A stretch of DNA of 31,697 nucleotides from NCBI GenBank assembly GCA_937892015.1, contig CALAUY010000126.1, positions 1 to 31,697 of the forward strand. Direction: 5' to 3'. Position numbers and translations under genes: made by a program. Of this stretch, positions 1-8,252 are shown piece after piece (the stretch's first letter is position 1; every line of letters begins with the position of its first letter). Under the pieces are notes generated by a model that did not search any database, was not told the DNA's origin, and was given only the letters and a program-made list of their open reading frames with translations. Origin of the DNA: an uncultured Bacteroidales bacterium (lineage in GTDB: Bacteria; Bacteroidota; Bacteroidia; Bacteroidales; Paludibacteraceae).

Positions 1-54
1 CCTGTGATTGTCCTGTGATTGTCCTGTGATTGTCCTGTGATTGTCCTGTGATTA
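1..54. repeat. 11-bp tandem repeat, five units
   Basis: The unit CCTGTGATTGT is repeated head to tail from the first base of the window, with the fifth unit incomplete at its 3' end. The array may continue to the left of the window. No reading frame of interest crosses it. It lies beyond the stop codon of the minus-strand regulator at 208-1890. Confidence 0.9.
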
Positions 55-62
55 AGCCCTCA

Positions 63-102
63 TCACCGAATCACCAAATCACAAAATCACCGAATCACCG
101 CC
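63..102. repeat. 8-bp tandem repeat, five units
   Basis: Five units of the form TCACCGAA, TCACCAAA, TCACAAAA, TCACCGAA, TCACCGCC follow the 11-bp array at once. The sequence differs from that array, so these are two independent short arrays side by side in one intergenic region. Confidence 0.8.
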
Positions 103-185
103 TCAAAAACGGCGAATATTGTGTTGTTTTAAACATAGTGCGTGCTTCCTTTCCCACTTATTTCAGGTTCTTTTACTTTTAGTCT

Positions 186-206
186 GTTGCGATAAATTAT
201 CGCAAC
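186..206 (-). terminator. hairpin just downstream of the regulator gene
   Basis: GTTGCGATAA and TTATCGCAAC form a perfect 10-bp inverted repeat with one base between the arms, so realistically a 9-bp stem with a 3-base loop. It starts two bases after the minus-strand stop codon at 208-210. The U-run on the transcript side is weak, so termination is inferred from position and stem strength. Confidence 0.55.
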
Positions 207-207
207 T

Positions 208-1890
208 CTAGTAATCTTTTGTCAATTTTTCAACAATATCGTCGGCTTCTTCAAAATTCAGTTTTTGGCGTATTTGGGTCTTGCGTTGATAAATAGTCTG
301 AATACTCTGACGTGTGAGCATGTTCATCTCTTTGGTAGAGAAACCGGCACGCAATAAACAGCAAACTTGGATCTCCTTTTCGTTCAGCACATCGCCATGC
401 TCCTGCACCAATCGCGTGTAGAACCGGTCGTACACGCCGTCTATCGTTTGGTAGATACCTGGCCAATCGATGAGTGCAGCTGCCTTGTTCTCGTCTAATG
501 CGGTCAATTGCGCCAACAGATGTTGGTTGGCTTCAGTGGGAGTGCCGGCAATCGTTTTGATGATGCCTAACTGACGCAACATCAGTTGTTGTACACTCTC
601 CGTCTTTGCCGAATGCGAATGTAACAAACTACGCAAGGTTTCCACCTCCTCCTCTTTCTCAATGAGCATCCGTTTGCGCCGGCGCGACAGTGACCACACC
701 ATCGCAATAATGACGAGTGCAAAGAAAACAATCGCAATCATCAAGATGATTTGTCGTTGCCCGCTGATGGTCAGATACAAGTTTCGTTCTCGCAAGTCGC
801 GCATTGAGCGTTCTTTAGCCTCGGCGATGCGGTAACGTATATAGTCTTTCTCTGACCAAAGGTTATTATACTGCGTCAAAGGGAAGATTCGGTACGAGCC
901 TTTCGTGGCATAGTCCAACACTTGTCGATGCGCAAGAAAAGCGGCTTCAGTGGCAGGGTCGAACGTGTCGGCTGTCTCTTTATAGGTCGCAAACAGTTCT
1001 TCCGCCTCGTTCATATAACGCTCTGCGCGCTCTTTGTCGCCCTTATTGAGCCACAGGCGGGAAAGGGAATACAGACTTTCCACCAGCAACCAATTATCAG
1101 CTTCGCGGTATTGAGCAACCAGCTCCTCTTGCATACGAATAGCACGATCGGTCTGCCCAATCTCGCCTAGCAGGTCGGCATAATTACGACGCACAATATT
1201 CACAATAAAAGCCGAGTCGGATGCATTGGCGATGGCTTTTTCAAAGGCCTGTTCCATCTTGTCGTATTCGCCGAGCGAAAAATAGACAATCGCCAGCGCA
1301 TTATATACGCGCTCCACCTCGTCTAAATGAATAGCCCTGCCATCATCAAGCCCAATGAGCGTTTCTGTGTAGTCGCGTACGAGGTCGTACTGATAATCGC
1401 GCATTGCCAGTTCTGCCGACACACGCAGTACCACCACCTGCCACAGATGTTCGCCCGTCAGTTCTGCCACCTCGTCGGCATACTTTTTCTGCCGACCGAG
1501 CACTGCATGCGTTTTCTCTTTATCGCCGTTCCACCAATAGTACATCGCCTCGTCTAAACCGGACAACATCATCTTCCGTGCATCACCGTGTTCTTTCGTC
1601 CATTGTTGGCGGTAATAATCCGCAGCCCAGCATATCATCGAATCTTCGCTCAGTGATTGCATCGAGTTGGCGTGCAGGTCACATGTCACAAACCAGTATT
1701 GTGCCTGATGAGCCTCGTCTAACCGTTCCGGACGTTCCACTTGTCTGAGCAGCATGGCCGCTGAATCTCTGTTCGTGTACAACAAAGCCTCGGCCGCTTC
1801 TATCCGTTCCTCGTCACGATGAACGGAACAACTCGCAAACAGCATCAGCATCACCGCTCCTAAAGCGACTGTCTTAACTTTCGTTTTCAT
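208..1890 (-). CDS. membrane-anchored TPR protein with C-terminal LuxR-type helix-turn-helix
   Basis: This 560-residue protein begins with a lipoprotein signal ending in the lipobox FASC (Cys21). Residues about 30-340 are helical, with TPR-like repeats rich in A/Y/E/L. A single membrane segment lies at about 381-400, followed by RRRKR and a charged coiled-coil stretch. Residues about 502-545 (LNEKEIQVCCLLRAGFSTKE and onward) resemble the LuxR/GerE recognition fold. The inferred topology is periplasmic TPRs, one membrane crossing and a cytoplasmic DNA-binding end, a layout known in Bacteroidota TPR/LuxR regulators. It is divergent from the outer-membrane protein at 2257, with 366 bases between the starts, so it may control that gene; this is inference. 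The ligand is unknown. The lipobox suggests processing at Cys21 on the outer face of the inner membrane. Confidence 0.8.
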   Translation of the reverse strand: MKTKVKTVALGAVMLMLFASCSVHRDEERIEAAEALLYTNRDSAAMLLRQVERPERLDEAHQAQYWFVTCDLHANSMQSLSEDSMICWAADYYRQQWTKEHGDARKMMLSGLDEAMYYWWNGDKEKTHAVLGRQKKYADEVAELTGEHLWQVVVLRVSAELAMRDYQYDLVRDYTETLIGLDDGRAIHLDEVERVYNALAIVYFSLGEYDKMEQAFEKAIANASDSAFIVNIVRRNYADLLGEIGQTDRAIRMQEELVAQYREADNWLLVESLYSLSRLWLNKGDKERAERYMNEAEELFATYKETADTFDPATEAAFLAHRQVLDYATKGSYRIFPLTQYNNLWSEKDYIRYRIAEAKERSMRDLRERNLYLTISGQRQIILMIAIVFFALVIIAMVWSLSRRRKRMLIEKEEEVETLRSLLHSHSAKTESVQQLMLRQLGIIKTIAGTPTEANQHLLAQLTALDENKAAALIDWPGIYQTIDGVYDRFYTRLVQEHGDVLNEKEIQVCCLLRAGFSTKEMNMLTRQSIQTIYQRKTQIRQKLNFEEADDIVEKLTKDY

Positions 1891-2157
1891 ATTCTTTTTC
1901 TTCCTATTTTTGGTTGACCCTATACGTCGTTTTTTATGGTAACACTAACAAAAATCGCGCCAAAAACACACGCAGCGCATTTTTTTTCATAAACGACTGT
2001 AATATAGCACTTTACGCAACTTTATATCCCAAATTGGCAGAAAAAAGCGTCTGATACTCGCTCGTTCATATAAACATCGCAAACCCATATATAAATTTTT
2101 ATTTGCTAATAACGCTTATTATCAACACGTTATGAGATGCAAATATAAATCGAATTA
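1891..2157. other. AT-rich divergent intergenic region
   Basis: The region between the regulator and the outer-membrane protein holds no credible gene. It is AT-rich and includes a small imperfect inverted repeat (AATAACGCTTATT) near 2107-2119. On the minus strand a possible -7 box TATATTTG lies at 2140-2147, but no properly spaced -33 box accompanies it, so the regulator's promoter is not placed with confidence. Confidence 0.5.
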
Positions 2158-2189
2158 TTTGGATATAAACCATTTTTTTTGTAATTTTG
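2158..2189 (+). promoter_or_regulatory. Bacteroidota-type promoter of the outer-membrane protein gene
   Basis: TTTG at 2158-2161, exactly 20 bases, then TAATTTTG at 2182-2189, matching the TTTG-N19-21-TAnnTTTG consensus. Transcription would start near 2197, leaving a leader of about 60 bases before the ATG at 2257. Confidence 0.8.
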
Positions 2190-2256
2190 CACCGGATTTC
2201 GAAAGTAGAAAAACATCGAAAATCAACTCTATTAAAAACGAATTATAAACTTTAAA

Positions 2257-4440
2257 ATGCTTAAAATGATGAAAACAAAATGTTTCTTTTGGGCAGTGGC
2301 AATGATTTGCGCCGTGCCCATGAATGCCCATCAAGTAAACGACACGCTCACAACCACGCCCGACACATTACGCATGGACACTTCCATGTTCAAGTTGGCG
2401 GAAGTGACGGTAGAGGCACAGAATGTCATTCAAAAAGTGGACAAACAGGTTCTCCTACCCAACCGCGAGCAACGCAAAGCCTCGCACGATGGCATGTCAC
2501 TCTTGCAGAACTTACAGATTCCGCGTATCGTGGTCAATCCGACAGACAACACCGTCAAGACCCTTGCTAACCAAGATGTGCAGTTGCGCATCAACGGCAT
2601 CGAAGCCGGCACTTCCGAAGTGATGGCGATTAACCCGAATGATATCATCCGCATTGAGTACCACGACCAACCCGGCGTACGCTTTAATGGAGCTGCGGCC
2701 GTCATCAACTACATCGTCCGTCACCGCGACACCGGCGGAAATATGATGCTCAACGCGTCCAACGGCGTAACCATGCCCGGTTGGGGCGAGTACCACCTGT
2801 CGGGTAAGGTCAATTTTGGCAAGTCGTCGTTCAGCCTCTTGACGCACTATTCACCGCGTGATGTCTATTGGACGCGCACGAATACGGAGACGTACAATTT
2901 TACGACAGGTACGATTGAAAACCAAGAAGTGGGCGAACCGACACGTTTCAAGGGTAATCCTGTCAATCTCGGACTGACCTATAATTGGACGAACGGAGAC
3001 AAGAATATGCTCAATATCACCTTGCGCGATAACATGCAATTCATACCACACTCGATGACCAACCGCGATTCTTATTTATATCAAGGTACAGACAGCTTTA
3101 CTGTTCATGACCACGAAAGCAGCAAGTCCATTTCTCCCTCGTTGGACATTTACTACGAGCACAACCTGCCGGATGACAATCACTTGTATTTCGACGTGGT
3201 GGGAACGTATATTAACAGTAGCAACGACCGCTGTTTTGAGCAAACGCCGATTGGCGAAACGGTTGCCGATACGACCGATGTAACCTCTCGCGTGAAGGGT
3301 AACAAATACTCGCTCATCAGTGAAGCCATCTATGAGAAAGATTGGGAGAACATCGCTTTGACGGTCGGAGTACGCCACAACCGACAATGGATGGAGAATA
3401 CCTATCTCGGCAGTGCCGGTGCAACCGTCAATATGACAACCACCGAGACCTACGCTTTTGCGGAAGTGCAGCAACGCGTCGGTAAGTTCTCTTACGCAGC
3501 CGGAATAGGAGCCATGCACACATATATCGAGCAAGCCGGACAGAAACAATCGAACTGGATTGCCCGTCCGCAACTGACACTGAGTTACGACTTCGGCAAG
3601 GGCGTGTTCTGGAAATACAAAGGGTATGTCTCGGGTTATCAGCCCTCATTGTCGGCCATGTCGGACGTGGCGCAACAGATTGATAAATACCAGATTAGGC
3701 TGGGCAATCCGAATCTCCGACCTGTTATGTTCGTCGCCAATGAGATGCAACTTTCGTGGCAGTCCAAGTACGTCAATCTCAACCTCTGGGCGAACTACAG
3801 TTACGACCACAAACCAATCATGGAGGAGAGTTACGAGCAAATCATCGACGGTACTCCGATGGTCGTCCGCACCTACGCAAACCACCGCGGATTCCACCGG
3901 CTGCAAGTAGCTCCAAGCGTACAAGTACGATTATTGCAAAACCATCTGATCTTTACAGTCGCTCCGTTTGCCAATTATTATGTGAGTCTCGGCAATACCT
4001 ACACGCACAAGCATTTTAATCCGGGCGTTCGTGCCGGTGTTATGGGGATGTACAATAATTGGCAGTTCTTCGGCGAAGTGACCACTCGTAGCAATAATCT
4101 CTGGGGCGAGACTTTAGAGTACGGCGAGTTCTACCACCATATCGGTCTGGGCTACAATGCCGACTCACAGAGCCAACAAAAAGCTCGCTCGCTTGGGGTG
4201 TCGGGATGGGGTTTCCGAGCTATGCTCATGAACCCCTTCTCCGTCAAGGGTTACAGTATCGAAACCAAGAACCTCTCGGCTCTTGCTCCAAATACGCAGC
4301 ACGCAGAGATGCGCGATTTCCGACAGATGCTCATCCTCTCTTTCTATTGCAACCTCGATTTCGGAACACAACGCGCAGATGCCGGAAAACGTATCAATAA
4401 CGAAGATACGGACAGCGGTATTTTGACAGCCACCAAGTAA
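2257..4440 (+). CDS. TonB-dependent-receptor-like outer-membrane beta-barrel protein
   Basis: A 727-residue protein with a signal peptide (MMKTKCFFWAVAMICA, likely cleaved after MNA). A plug-like domain spans about residues 45-155, with LAEVTVEAQ, a stretch QDVQLRINGIEAG and an IIRIEYHDQPGVRFNG motif. The rest is rich in alternating hydrophobic and aromatic strands typical of a large outer-membrane barrel. The usual N-terminal carboxypeptidase-regulatory-like domain of Bacteroidota receptors is missing. The last strand ends near LILSFYCNLDFG, and a polar tail of about 25 residues follows, so the protein does not end in the usual terminal aromatic residue. The start could also be Met4 or Met5. 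No SusD partner is adjacent, so polysaccharide uptake is not indicated; the substrate is unknown. Confidence 0.82.
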   Translation: MLKMMKTKCFFWAVAMICAVPMNAHQVNDTLTTTPDTLRMDTSMFKLAEVTVEAQNVIQKVDKQVLLPNREQRKASHDGMSLLQNLQIPRIVVNPTDNTVKTLANQDVQLRINGIEAGTSEVMAINPNDIIRIEYHDQPGVRFNGAAAVINYIVRHRDTGGNMMLNASNGVTMPGWGEYHLSGKVNFGKSSFSLLTHYSPRDVYWTRTNTETYNFTTGTIENQEVGEPTRFKGNPVNLGLTYNWTNGDKNMLNITLRDNMQFIPHSMTNRDSYLYQGTDSFTVHDHESSKSISPSLDIYYEHNLPDDNHLYFDVVGTYINSSNDRCFEQTPIGETVADTTDVTSRVKGNKYSLISEAIYEKDWENIALTVGVRHNRQWMENTYLGSAGATVNMTTTETYAFAEVQQRVGKFSYAAGIGAMHTYIEQAGQKQSNWIARPQLTLSYDFGKGVFWKYKGYVSGYQPSLSAMSDVAQQIDKYQIRLGNPNLRPVMFVANEMQLSWQSKYVNLNLWANYSYDHKPIMEESYEQIIDGTPMVVRTYANHRGFHRLQVAPSVQVRLLQNHLIFTVAPFANYYVSLGNTYTHKHFNPGVRAGVMGMYNNWQFFGEVTTRSNNLWGETLEYGEFYHHIGLGYNADSQSQQKARSLGVSGWGFRAMLMNPFSVKGYSIETKNLSALAPNTQHAEMRDFRQMLILSFYCNLDFGTQRADAGKRINNEDTDSGILTATK

Positions 4441-4560
4441 CTCTCCCCTGTTCAAGTCTTCATCAGGAAAGAACCGAATACTGCGCAAATTATATAATAT
4501 CATCCACTTGTCAATTTGTCCGCTTTTTGTGGTCTTTCTCACTCTACGACCCTGATTCAC

Positions 4561-4594
4561 CAAGAAAAATCGCACTTTTTTGCGATTTTTCTTG
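4561..4594 (+). terminator. 14-bp hairpin overlapping the next promoter
   Basis: CAAGAAAAATCGCA (4561-4574) pairs perfectly with TGCGATTTTTCTTG (4581-4594) around a CTTTTT loop. The T-rich right arm fits an intrinsic terminator for the upstream gene, and on the other strand the shape is symmetrical. The last four bases, CTTG, are also the -33 element of the holB promoter. Confidence 0.6.
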
Positions 4595-4622
4595 CATATG
4601 TCAAAAAAAAGCAGTAACTTTG
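4591..4622 (+). promoter_or_regulatory. promoter of the holB operon
   Basis: CTTG at 4591-4594, 20 bases, then TAACTTTG at 4615-4622. The -33 element is extended (TTGCATATGT) and followed by an A-tract. The 26 bases 4603-4628 are identical to those at 21613-21638. The leader to the ATG at 4644 is short. Confidence 0.82.
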
Positions 4623-4643
4623 CAGTCCGTTTTTTAAAAAAGC

Positions 4644-5819
4644 ATGTTGTTCAGGGATATTATCGGACAAGAAGCGGTCAAGCAACGACTGCGCGAATCA
4701 GTGCGTGAAAATCGCGTACCGCATGCGCTGTTGTTGTCAGGACAGGCGGGTGTAGGCAAACTGCAATTAGCTCTTGCATACGCACAGTATCTTGCGTGTC
4801 CGCACCGCACGGCTGACGATGCATGCGGCGAATGCCCCACATGCAAGCGATACGCCGCATTGGCACATCCCGACCTGCATTTTGTTTTCCCTATCACCAC
4901 CGCTGAAGGGCTCGACAAACCTGTCTGCGATGATTTTGCCGCGCATTTCCGCGACATGGTACTGAACCAACATTATTTCGACCTCGACGATTGGCACCAA
5001 AAACTGTCGGAAGAATACAAAAAAGTGGAGACTAAGCAGCTTACCATCTACGAGCGAGAGTCGAGCGAAATACTCCGCAAACTGTCGCTCATGTCGTTCG
5101 ACAGCGGCTACAAGACGATGGTCATCTGGTTGCCCGAGCGCATGAACGAGACGTGCGCGAACAAGCTGCTGAAGATACTGGAAGAGCCACCGGCCGAGAC
5201 GCTTTTCTTACTCGTGAGTAACGAGCCGCAACGTCTATTACCTACCATCCTCAGTCGCACGCAACAAATGACCGTGCCTCGACTGACCGAGCAAGAGATA
5301 GCGGGTGCATTGCATGAGGGAAAGGGCACGGTGAACGGCGCAAGTTGGCCGGTGGAAGCAGCACTCGATTACGCTCACATGGCCAATGGCAGTTTCCTCC
5401 AAGCACGCAAAACTGCTGCAAACGATGCCACTAACGAGCTGTATATGAAGCTCTTCCAACGTATCATGCGACGCGCTTGGAGCGTCGGACACCGACAGGA
5501 CTACGATGCTCTCATAGACATGCGCGACTGGGCGGCAGAGATAAGCAAGATGGGACGCGATGAGCGTTCGGCTTTCCTCGATTACTGCATGAAGCAAGTG
5601 CGAGAGAACTACATCACCAACTACGGCCGGTCCGAGATGGTCTATCAGACGGGGGCTGAGCGACAGTTCTCCGAACGGTTCGCGCCCTTTATCAACGACC
5701 GCAACGCCGAACCTCTGCTCCACCAACTGTCACTCGCACAGCGGCAAGTAGAGCAGAACGGCAATGCCAACATCATCTTCTTCGACCTCGCACTACAGCT
5801 CATCGTGCTCATCAAATAA
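4644..5819 (+). CDS. holB: DNA polymerase III subunit delta'
   Basis: A clamp-loader subunit of the replicative polymerase, acting in the cytoplasm. The N-terminal AAA+ region opens with LFRDIIGQEAVKQRL. A P-loop-like GQAGVGK (residues 33-39) is followed by Leu rather than Ser/Thr, as expected for delta', which does not hydrolyse ATP. Four cysteines (52, 61, 64, 67) form the zinc module of the family. LLKILEEPP and the sensor-like SRTQQM are present. At 391 residues the length is usual for Bacteroidota. It is the first gene of a run with ricT, gldH, trmB and mrp, and has its own promoter at 4591-4622. The ATG lies about 20 bases after the -7 box, giving a very short leader. Confidence 0.92.
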   Translation: MLFRDIIGQEAVKQRLRESVRENRVPHALLLSGQAGVGKLQLALAYAQYLACPHRTADDACGECPTCKRYAALAHPDLHFVFPITTAEGLDKPVCDDFAAHFRDMVLNQHYFDLDDWHQKLSEEYKKVETKQLTIYERESSEILRKLSLMSFDSGYKTMVIWLPERMNETCANKLLKILEEPPAETLFLLVSNEPQRLLPTILSRTQQMTVPRLTEQEIAGALHEGKGTVNGASWPVEAALDYAHMANGSFLQARKTAANDATNELYMKLFQRIMRRAWSVGHRQDYDALIDMRDWAAEISKMGRDERSAFLDYCMKQVRENYITNYGRSEMVYQTGAERQFSERFAPFINDRNAEPLLHQLSLAQRQVEQNGNANIIFFDLALQLIVLIK

Positions 5820-5850
5820 ACGACATTTAATCACTAAAAAAACAGATATT

Positions 5851-7041
5851 TTGGAAGAATATACATTACAGAATGGCAGTTGCCGGTTTAGCAGCAAGGG
5901 ATGTTGTCGCAACTCGGCGCACATGTTGCCCGTTACCGATTGGCTCTGCGACCTACCGGAGAGCGGCTTCGACACTGACCTCGTTGAGGTGCAGTTCAAG
6001 AACACCCGCAAGGGATATTTCCACAACAACGCCGGACTGCCCCTCGAAAAAGGCACGATGGTGGCGGTGGAATCGAACCCGGGTCACGACATTGGCGAGG
6101 TAACGCTCACCGGTGCTCTCGTCAAGAAACAGATGAAGAAGAACCGCGTTGACCCCGAGCGTCAGGAGATACGCACCATCTACCGCATCGCCACCGAACA
6201 AGACCTTTCCCGTGCCAAAGAGGCGCACAGCAAAGAGCAAGAGACGATGATACAGGCACGAGCACTGGCCAAAACGCTCGGATTAGAGATGAAGATAGGT
6301 GATGTGGAGTACCAAGGAGACGGCACCAAAGCTATCTTCTACTATATCGCCGACGGGCGCGTCGATTTCCGCCAACTGATACGTGTGTATGCCGAGACGT
6401 TTCGAGTACGCATCGAGATGAAACAGATTGGTGCCAGACAAGAAGCCGGACGCATCGGCGGTACAGGGCCATGTGGACGCGAACTCTGTTGCTCCACATG
6501 GATGAGCCAGTTCCATTCTGTCGGCACGGGTGCAGCACGACTGCAGAACATCTCTCCCAACCCGCAGAAACTGGCCGGACAATGCGCTAAACTGAAGTGT
6601 TGCCTCAACTACGAGGTGGATGTGTATGAAGATGCAATGGCACTCATGCCCGACCGACATACACCATTAGAGACGCAAGAAGGCACGTGGTACTGCTTCT
6701 CCATCGACCCCCTGGCCGGGCAGATAACGTACTCCACTGACCCCAAAAAGCCGGAAAACCTGCAAGTACTCACCCCGCAGCAAGCTAAAGACATCATCCG
6801 CCAAAACGAAGAAGGTAAGAAACCCAAAACACCGGCCGGCAAATCTACTACTGTCGAGGCGGTTGAGTCGCTCGGATACAAGAACGTAGTGGGACAGGAC
6901 GACCTCACACGTTTTGATAAGAAGAAAAGAGACGGATCAAGAGATAGAGATAGAGATAGAGACAGACACAATGAAAGAAACAAACCACATACCGGTCGTG
7001 GCGGTTATCGTCATGAGCATAACGATCATCGCGGCGTGTAG
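5851..7041 (+). CDS. RicT/PSP1-family protein (cysteine-rich, Fe-S-type regulator)
   Basis: The PSP1 C-terminal-domain family includes Bacillus RicT (YaaT), part of a complex that carries Fe-S clusters and influences RNA maturation; the role in Bacteroidota is not known to me. The cysteine pattern is clear: GSCRFSSKGCC near the start, GPCGRELCCSTW in the middle and QCAKLKCCLNYE further on. I place the start at the TTG at 5851 (EEYTLQNGSCRF follows), because the upstream in-frame ATG at 5764 lies inside holB and the extra residues are only a serine-rich shadow of that gene. The result is 396 residues. The tail, about the last 40 residues, is highly charged with an RD dipeptide repeat encoded by a hexamer microsatellite at 6940-6967. 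The 3' end overlaps gldH by 71 bases. Confidence 0.85.
   Translation: MEEYTLQNGSCRFSSKGCCRNSAHMLPVTDWLCDLPESGFDTDLVEVQFKNTRKGYFHNNAGLPLEKGTMVAVESNPGHDIGEVTLTGALVKKQMKKNRVDPERQEIRTIYRIATEQDLSRAKEAHSKEQETMIQARALAKTLGLEMKIGDVEYQGDGTKAIFYYIADGRVDFRQLIRVYAETFRVRIEMKQIGARQEAGRIGGTGPCGRELCCSTWMSQFHSVGTGAARLQNISPNPQKLAGQCAKLKCCLNYEVDVYEDAMALMPDRHTPLETQEGTWYCFSIDPLAGQITYSTDPKKPENLQVLTPQQAKDIIRQNEEGKKPKTPAGKSTTVEAVESLGYKNVVGQDDLTRFDKKKRDGSRDRDRDRDRHNERNKPHTGRGGYRHEHNDHRGV
6940..6967 (+). repeat. AGAGAT hexamer microsatellite
   Basis: About four and a half units of AGAGAT/AGAGAC encode the Arg-Asp repeat in the tail of the RicT-like protein and end three bases before the gldH start codon at 6971. Gain or loss of units would keep the ricT frame. 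Confidence 0.8.
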
Positions 7042-7438
7042 TAGAGGCACAGTGTACTCCGAATTCCGACATCTACCACTCAACGGATGGCCGGCGGATA
7101 GTGTCCTCACTTACAAGGTGAATATCACTGACACAGTGGCACATTACGACCTCGTACTCAACGTCCGGCACGGGCAAAACTACCCGTATCAGAACATCTG
7201 GTTCTTCGTTGAAAACGGGCTTTCCGGACAAACAGACACCCTCGAATACTACCTTGCTGACCAGCGCGGACGATGGCTCGGCAACGGATACGGTGACCGA
7301 CATGATATGCCGTGCCTGATGCTCCGCAACGCACAATTCCCGCACGCGGGAACATATATTTTCAAGGTCAGGCACGGGATGCGCGATGAGATTTTACTCG
7401 GTATTGGCGAAATGGGTTTAACGGTTGAAAAACAGTAA
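6971..7438 (+). CDS. gldH: gliding-motility-type lipoprotein GldH
   Basis: A 155-residue envelope lipoprotein. The signal (VVAVIVMSITIIAAC) has its lipobox cysteine at residue 23. The mature part begins YSEFRHLPLNGW and includes NVRHGQNYPYQNIWFF and YGDRHDMPCLMLRNAQF, features of the GldH family, which is kept in many non-gliding Bacteroidales. In Flavobacterium GldH is needed for gliding; here the function is inferred as envelope or secretion related. I chose the ATG at 6971 over the upstream in-frame start at 6914, because the extra residues are only a frame-shifted reading of the ricT hexamer repeat. The gene overlaps ricT by 71 bases and stops one base before the trmB ATG, so translation is probably coupled. 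Confidence 0.85.
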   Translation: MKETNHIPVVAVIVMSITIIAACSRGTVYSEFRHLPLNGWPADSVLTYKVNITDTVAHYDLVLNVRHGQNYPYQNIWFFVENGLSGQTDTLEYYLADQRGRWLGNGYGDRHDMPCLMLRNAQFPHAGTYIFKVRHGMRDEILLGIGEMGLTVEKQ

Positions 7439-7439
7439 G

Positions 7440-8195
7440 ATGGGCAAGAATAAACTCAAGAAATTCGCTGAGATGGAGTCGTTCGACAACGTCTATCAAT
7501 GCAGTGCCAACGAGCTCGAAGAGAAAGATTATCGCAAACTGGCAGGTAGGCGGCATCCATTGGCCGGACACTGGCACGAGGTCTTCGGCAACCACAACCC
7601 CATCGTGCTCGAACTGGGATGCGGGCACGGCGAATACACTGTAGGACTCGCCGAACGTTACCCCGACAAGAACTTCCTCGGCATCGACATCAAGGGCGCG
7701 CGCATGTGGGCAGGGGCTAAACAGGCCAAAGCGCTCGGACTCAGTAATGCCGCATTCTTGCGCACGAACATCGAGATACTCCCATACTTCTTTTCCACCG
7801 ATGAAATCGGGGAAATATGGGTCACTTTCCCCGATCCGCAGATGAAAAAAGCCACCAAACGACTTACCTCCACATTCTTCCTCGAACGGTATCGACTCGT
7901 GCTTTGCGATGGTGGACTCATCCACCTCAAGACCGACTCGCCATTCCTCTACACCTACACACGCGAGATGCTCCGCGCCTCACATATAGTCCCCAACATC
8001 GACACTCCCGACCTCTACGCCACTGAAGCCCCCATCGACTTGGACATCCGTACACATTACGAGCAGCAATGGCTCGAACGTGGACTGACTATCAAGTACT
8101 TACAATGGGCTCTCCCGCACAGCGGACAGCTCATTGAACCTGATATCGACATCGAGCCCGACACCTACCGCTCCTACGGTCGCGGAACGGTGTAA
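7440..8195 (+). CDS. trmB: tRNA (guanine-N7-)-methyltransferase
   Basis: The enzyme methylates G46 in the variable loop of tRNA using S-adenosylmethionine. The SAM-binding motif is LELGCGHGEYT, followed by the acidic FLGIDIKGARMW. The family signature appears as TFPDPQMKK, the variant common in Bacteroidota, and HLKTDSPFLYTYT lies near the end. The start at 7440 gives MGKNKLKKFAEM, the usual N-terminus in this phylum; a start at 7425 would overlap gldH and add five unrelated residues. The gene is 251 codons plus stop, one base after the gldH stop. Confidence 0.93.
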   Translation: MGKNKLKKFAEMESFDNVYQCSANELEEKDYRKLAGRRHPLAGHWHEVFGNHNPIVLELGCGHGEYTVGLAERYPDKNFLGIDIKGARMWAGAKQAKALGLSNAAFLRTNIEILPYFFSTDEIGEIWVTFPDPQMKKATKRLTSTFFLERYRLVLCDGGLIHLKTDSPFLYTYTREMLRASHIVPNIDTPDLYATEAPIDLDIRTHYEQQWLERGLTIKYLQWALPHSGQLIEPDIDIEPDTYRSYGRGTV

Positions 8196-8252
8196 TAGTA
8201 AATTGTAATAGTAAATTCGTCAATAAATAAATCGTCAAATCGTAAATATCCT

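Noticed and set aside
2140..2171. Minus-strand promoter of the regulator gene
   Set aside because: TATATTTG fits a -7 box, but the best -33 candidate is TTTA at 18 bases, so the match is too weak to annotate.
5764..5850. Longer start for the RicT-like gene
   Set aside because: The extra residues lie mostly within holB in another frame and are serine-rich; the conserved part begins after the TTG at 5851.
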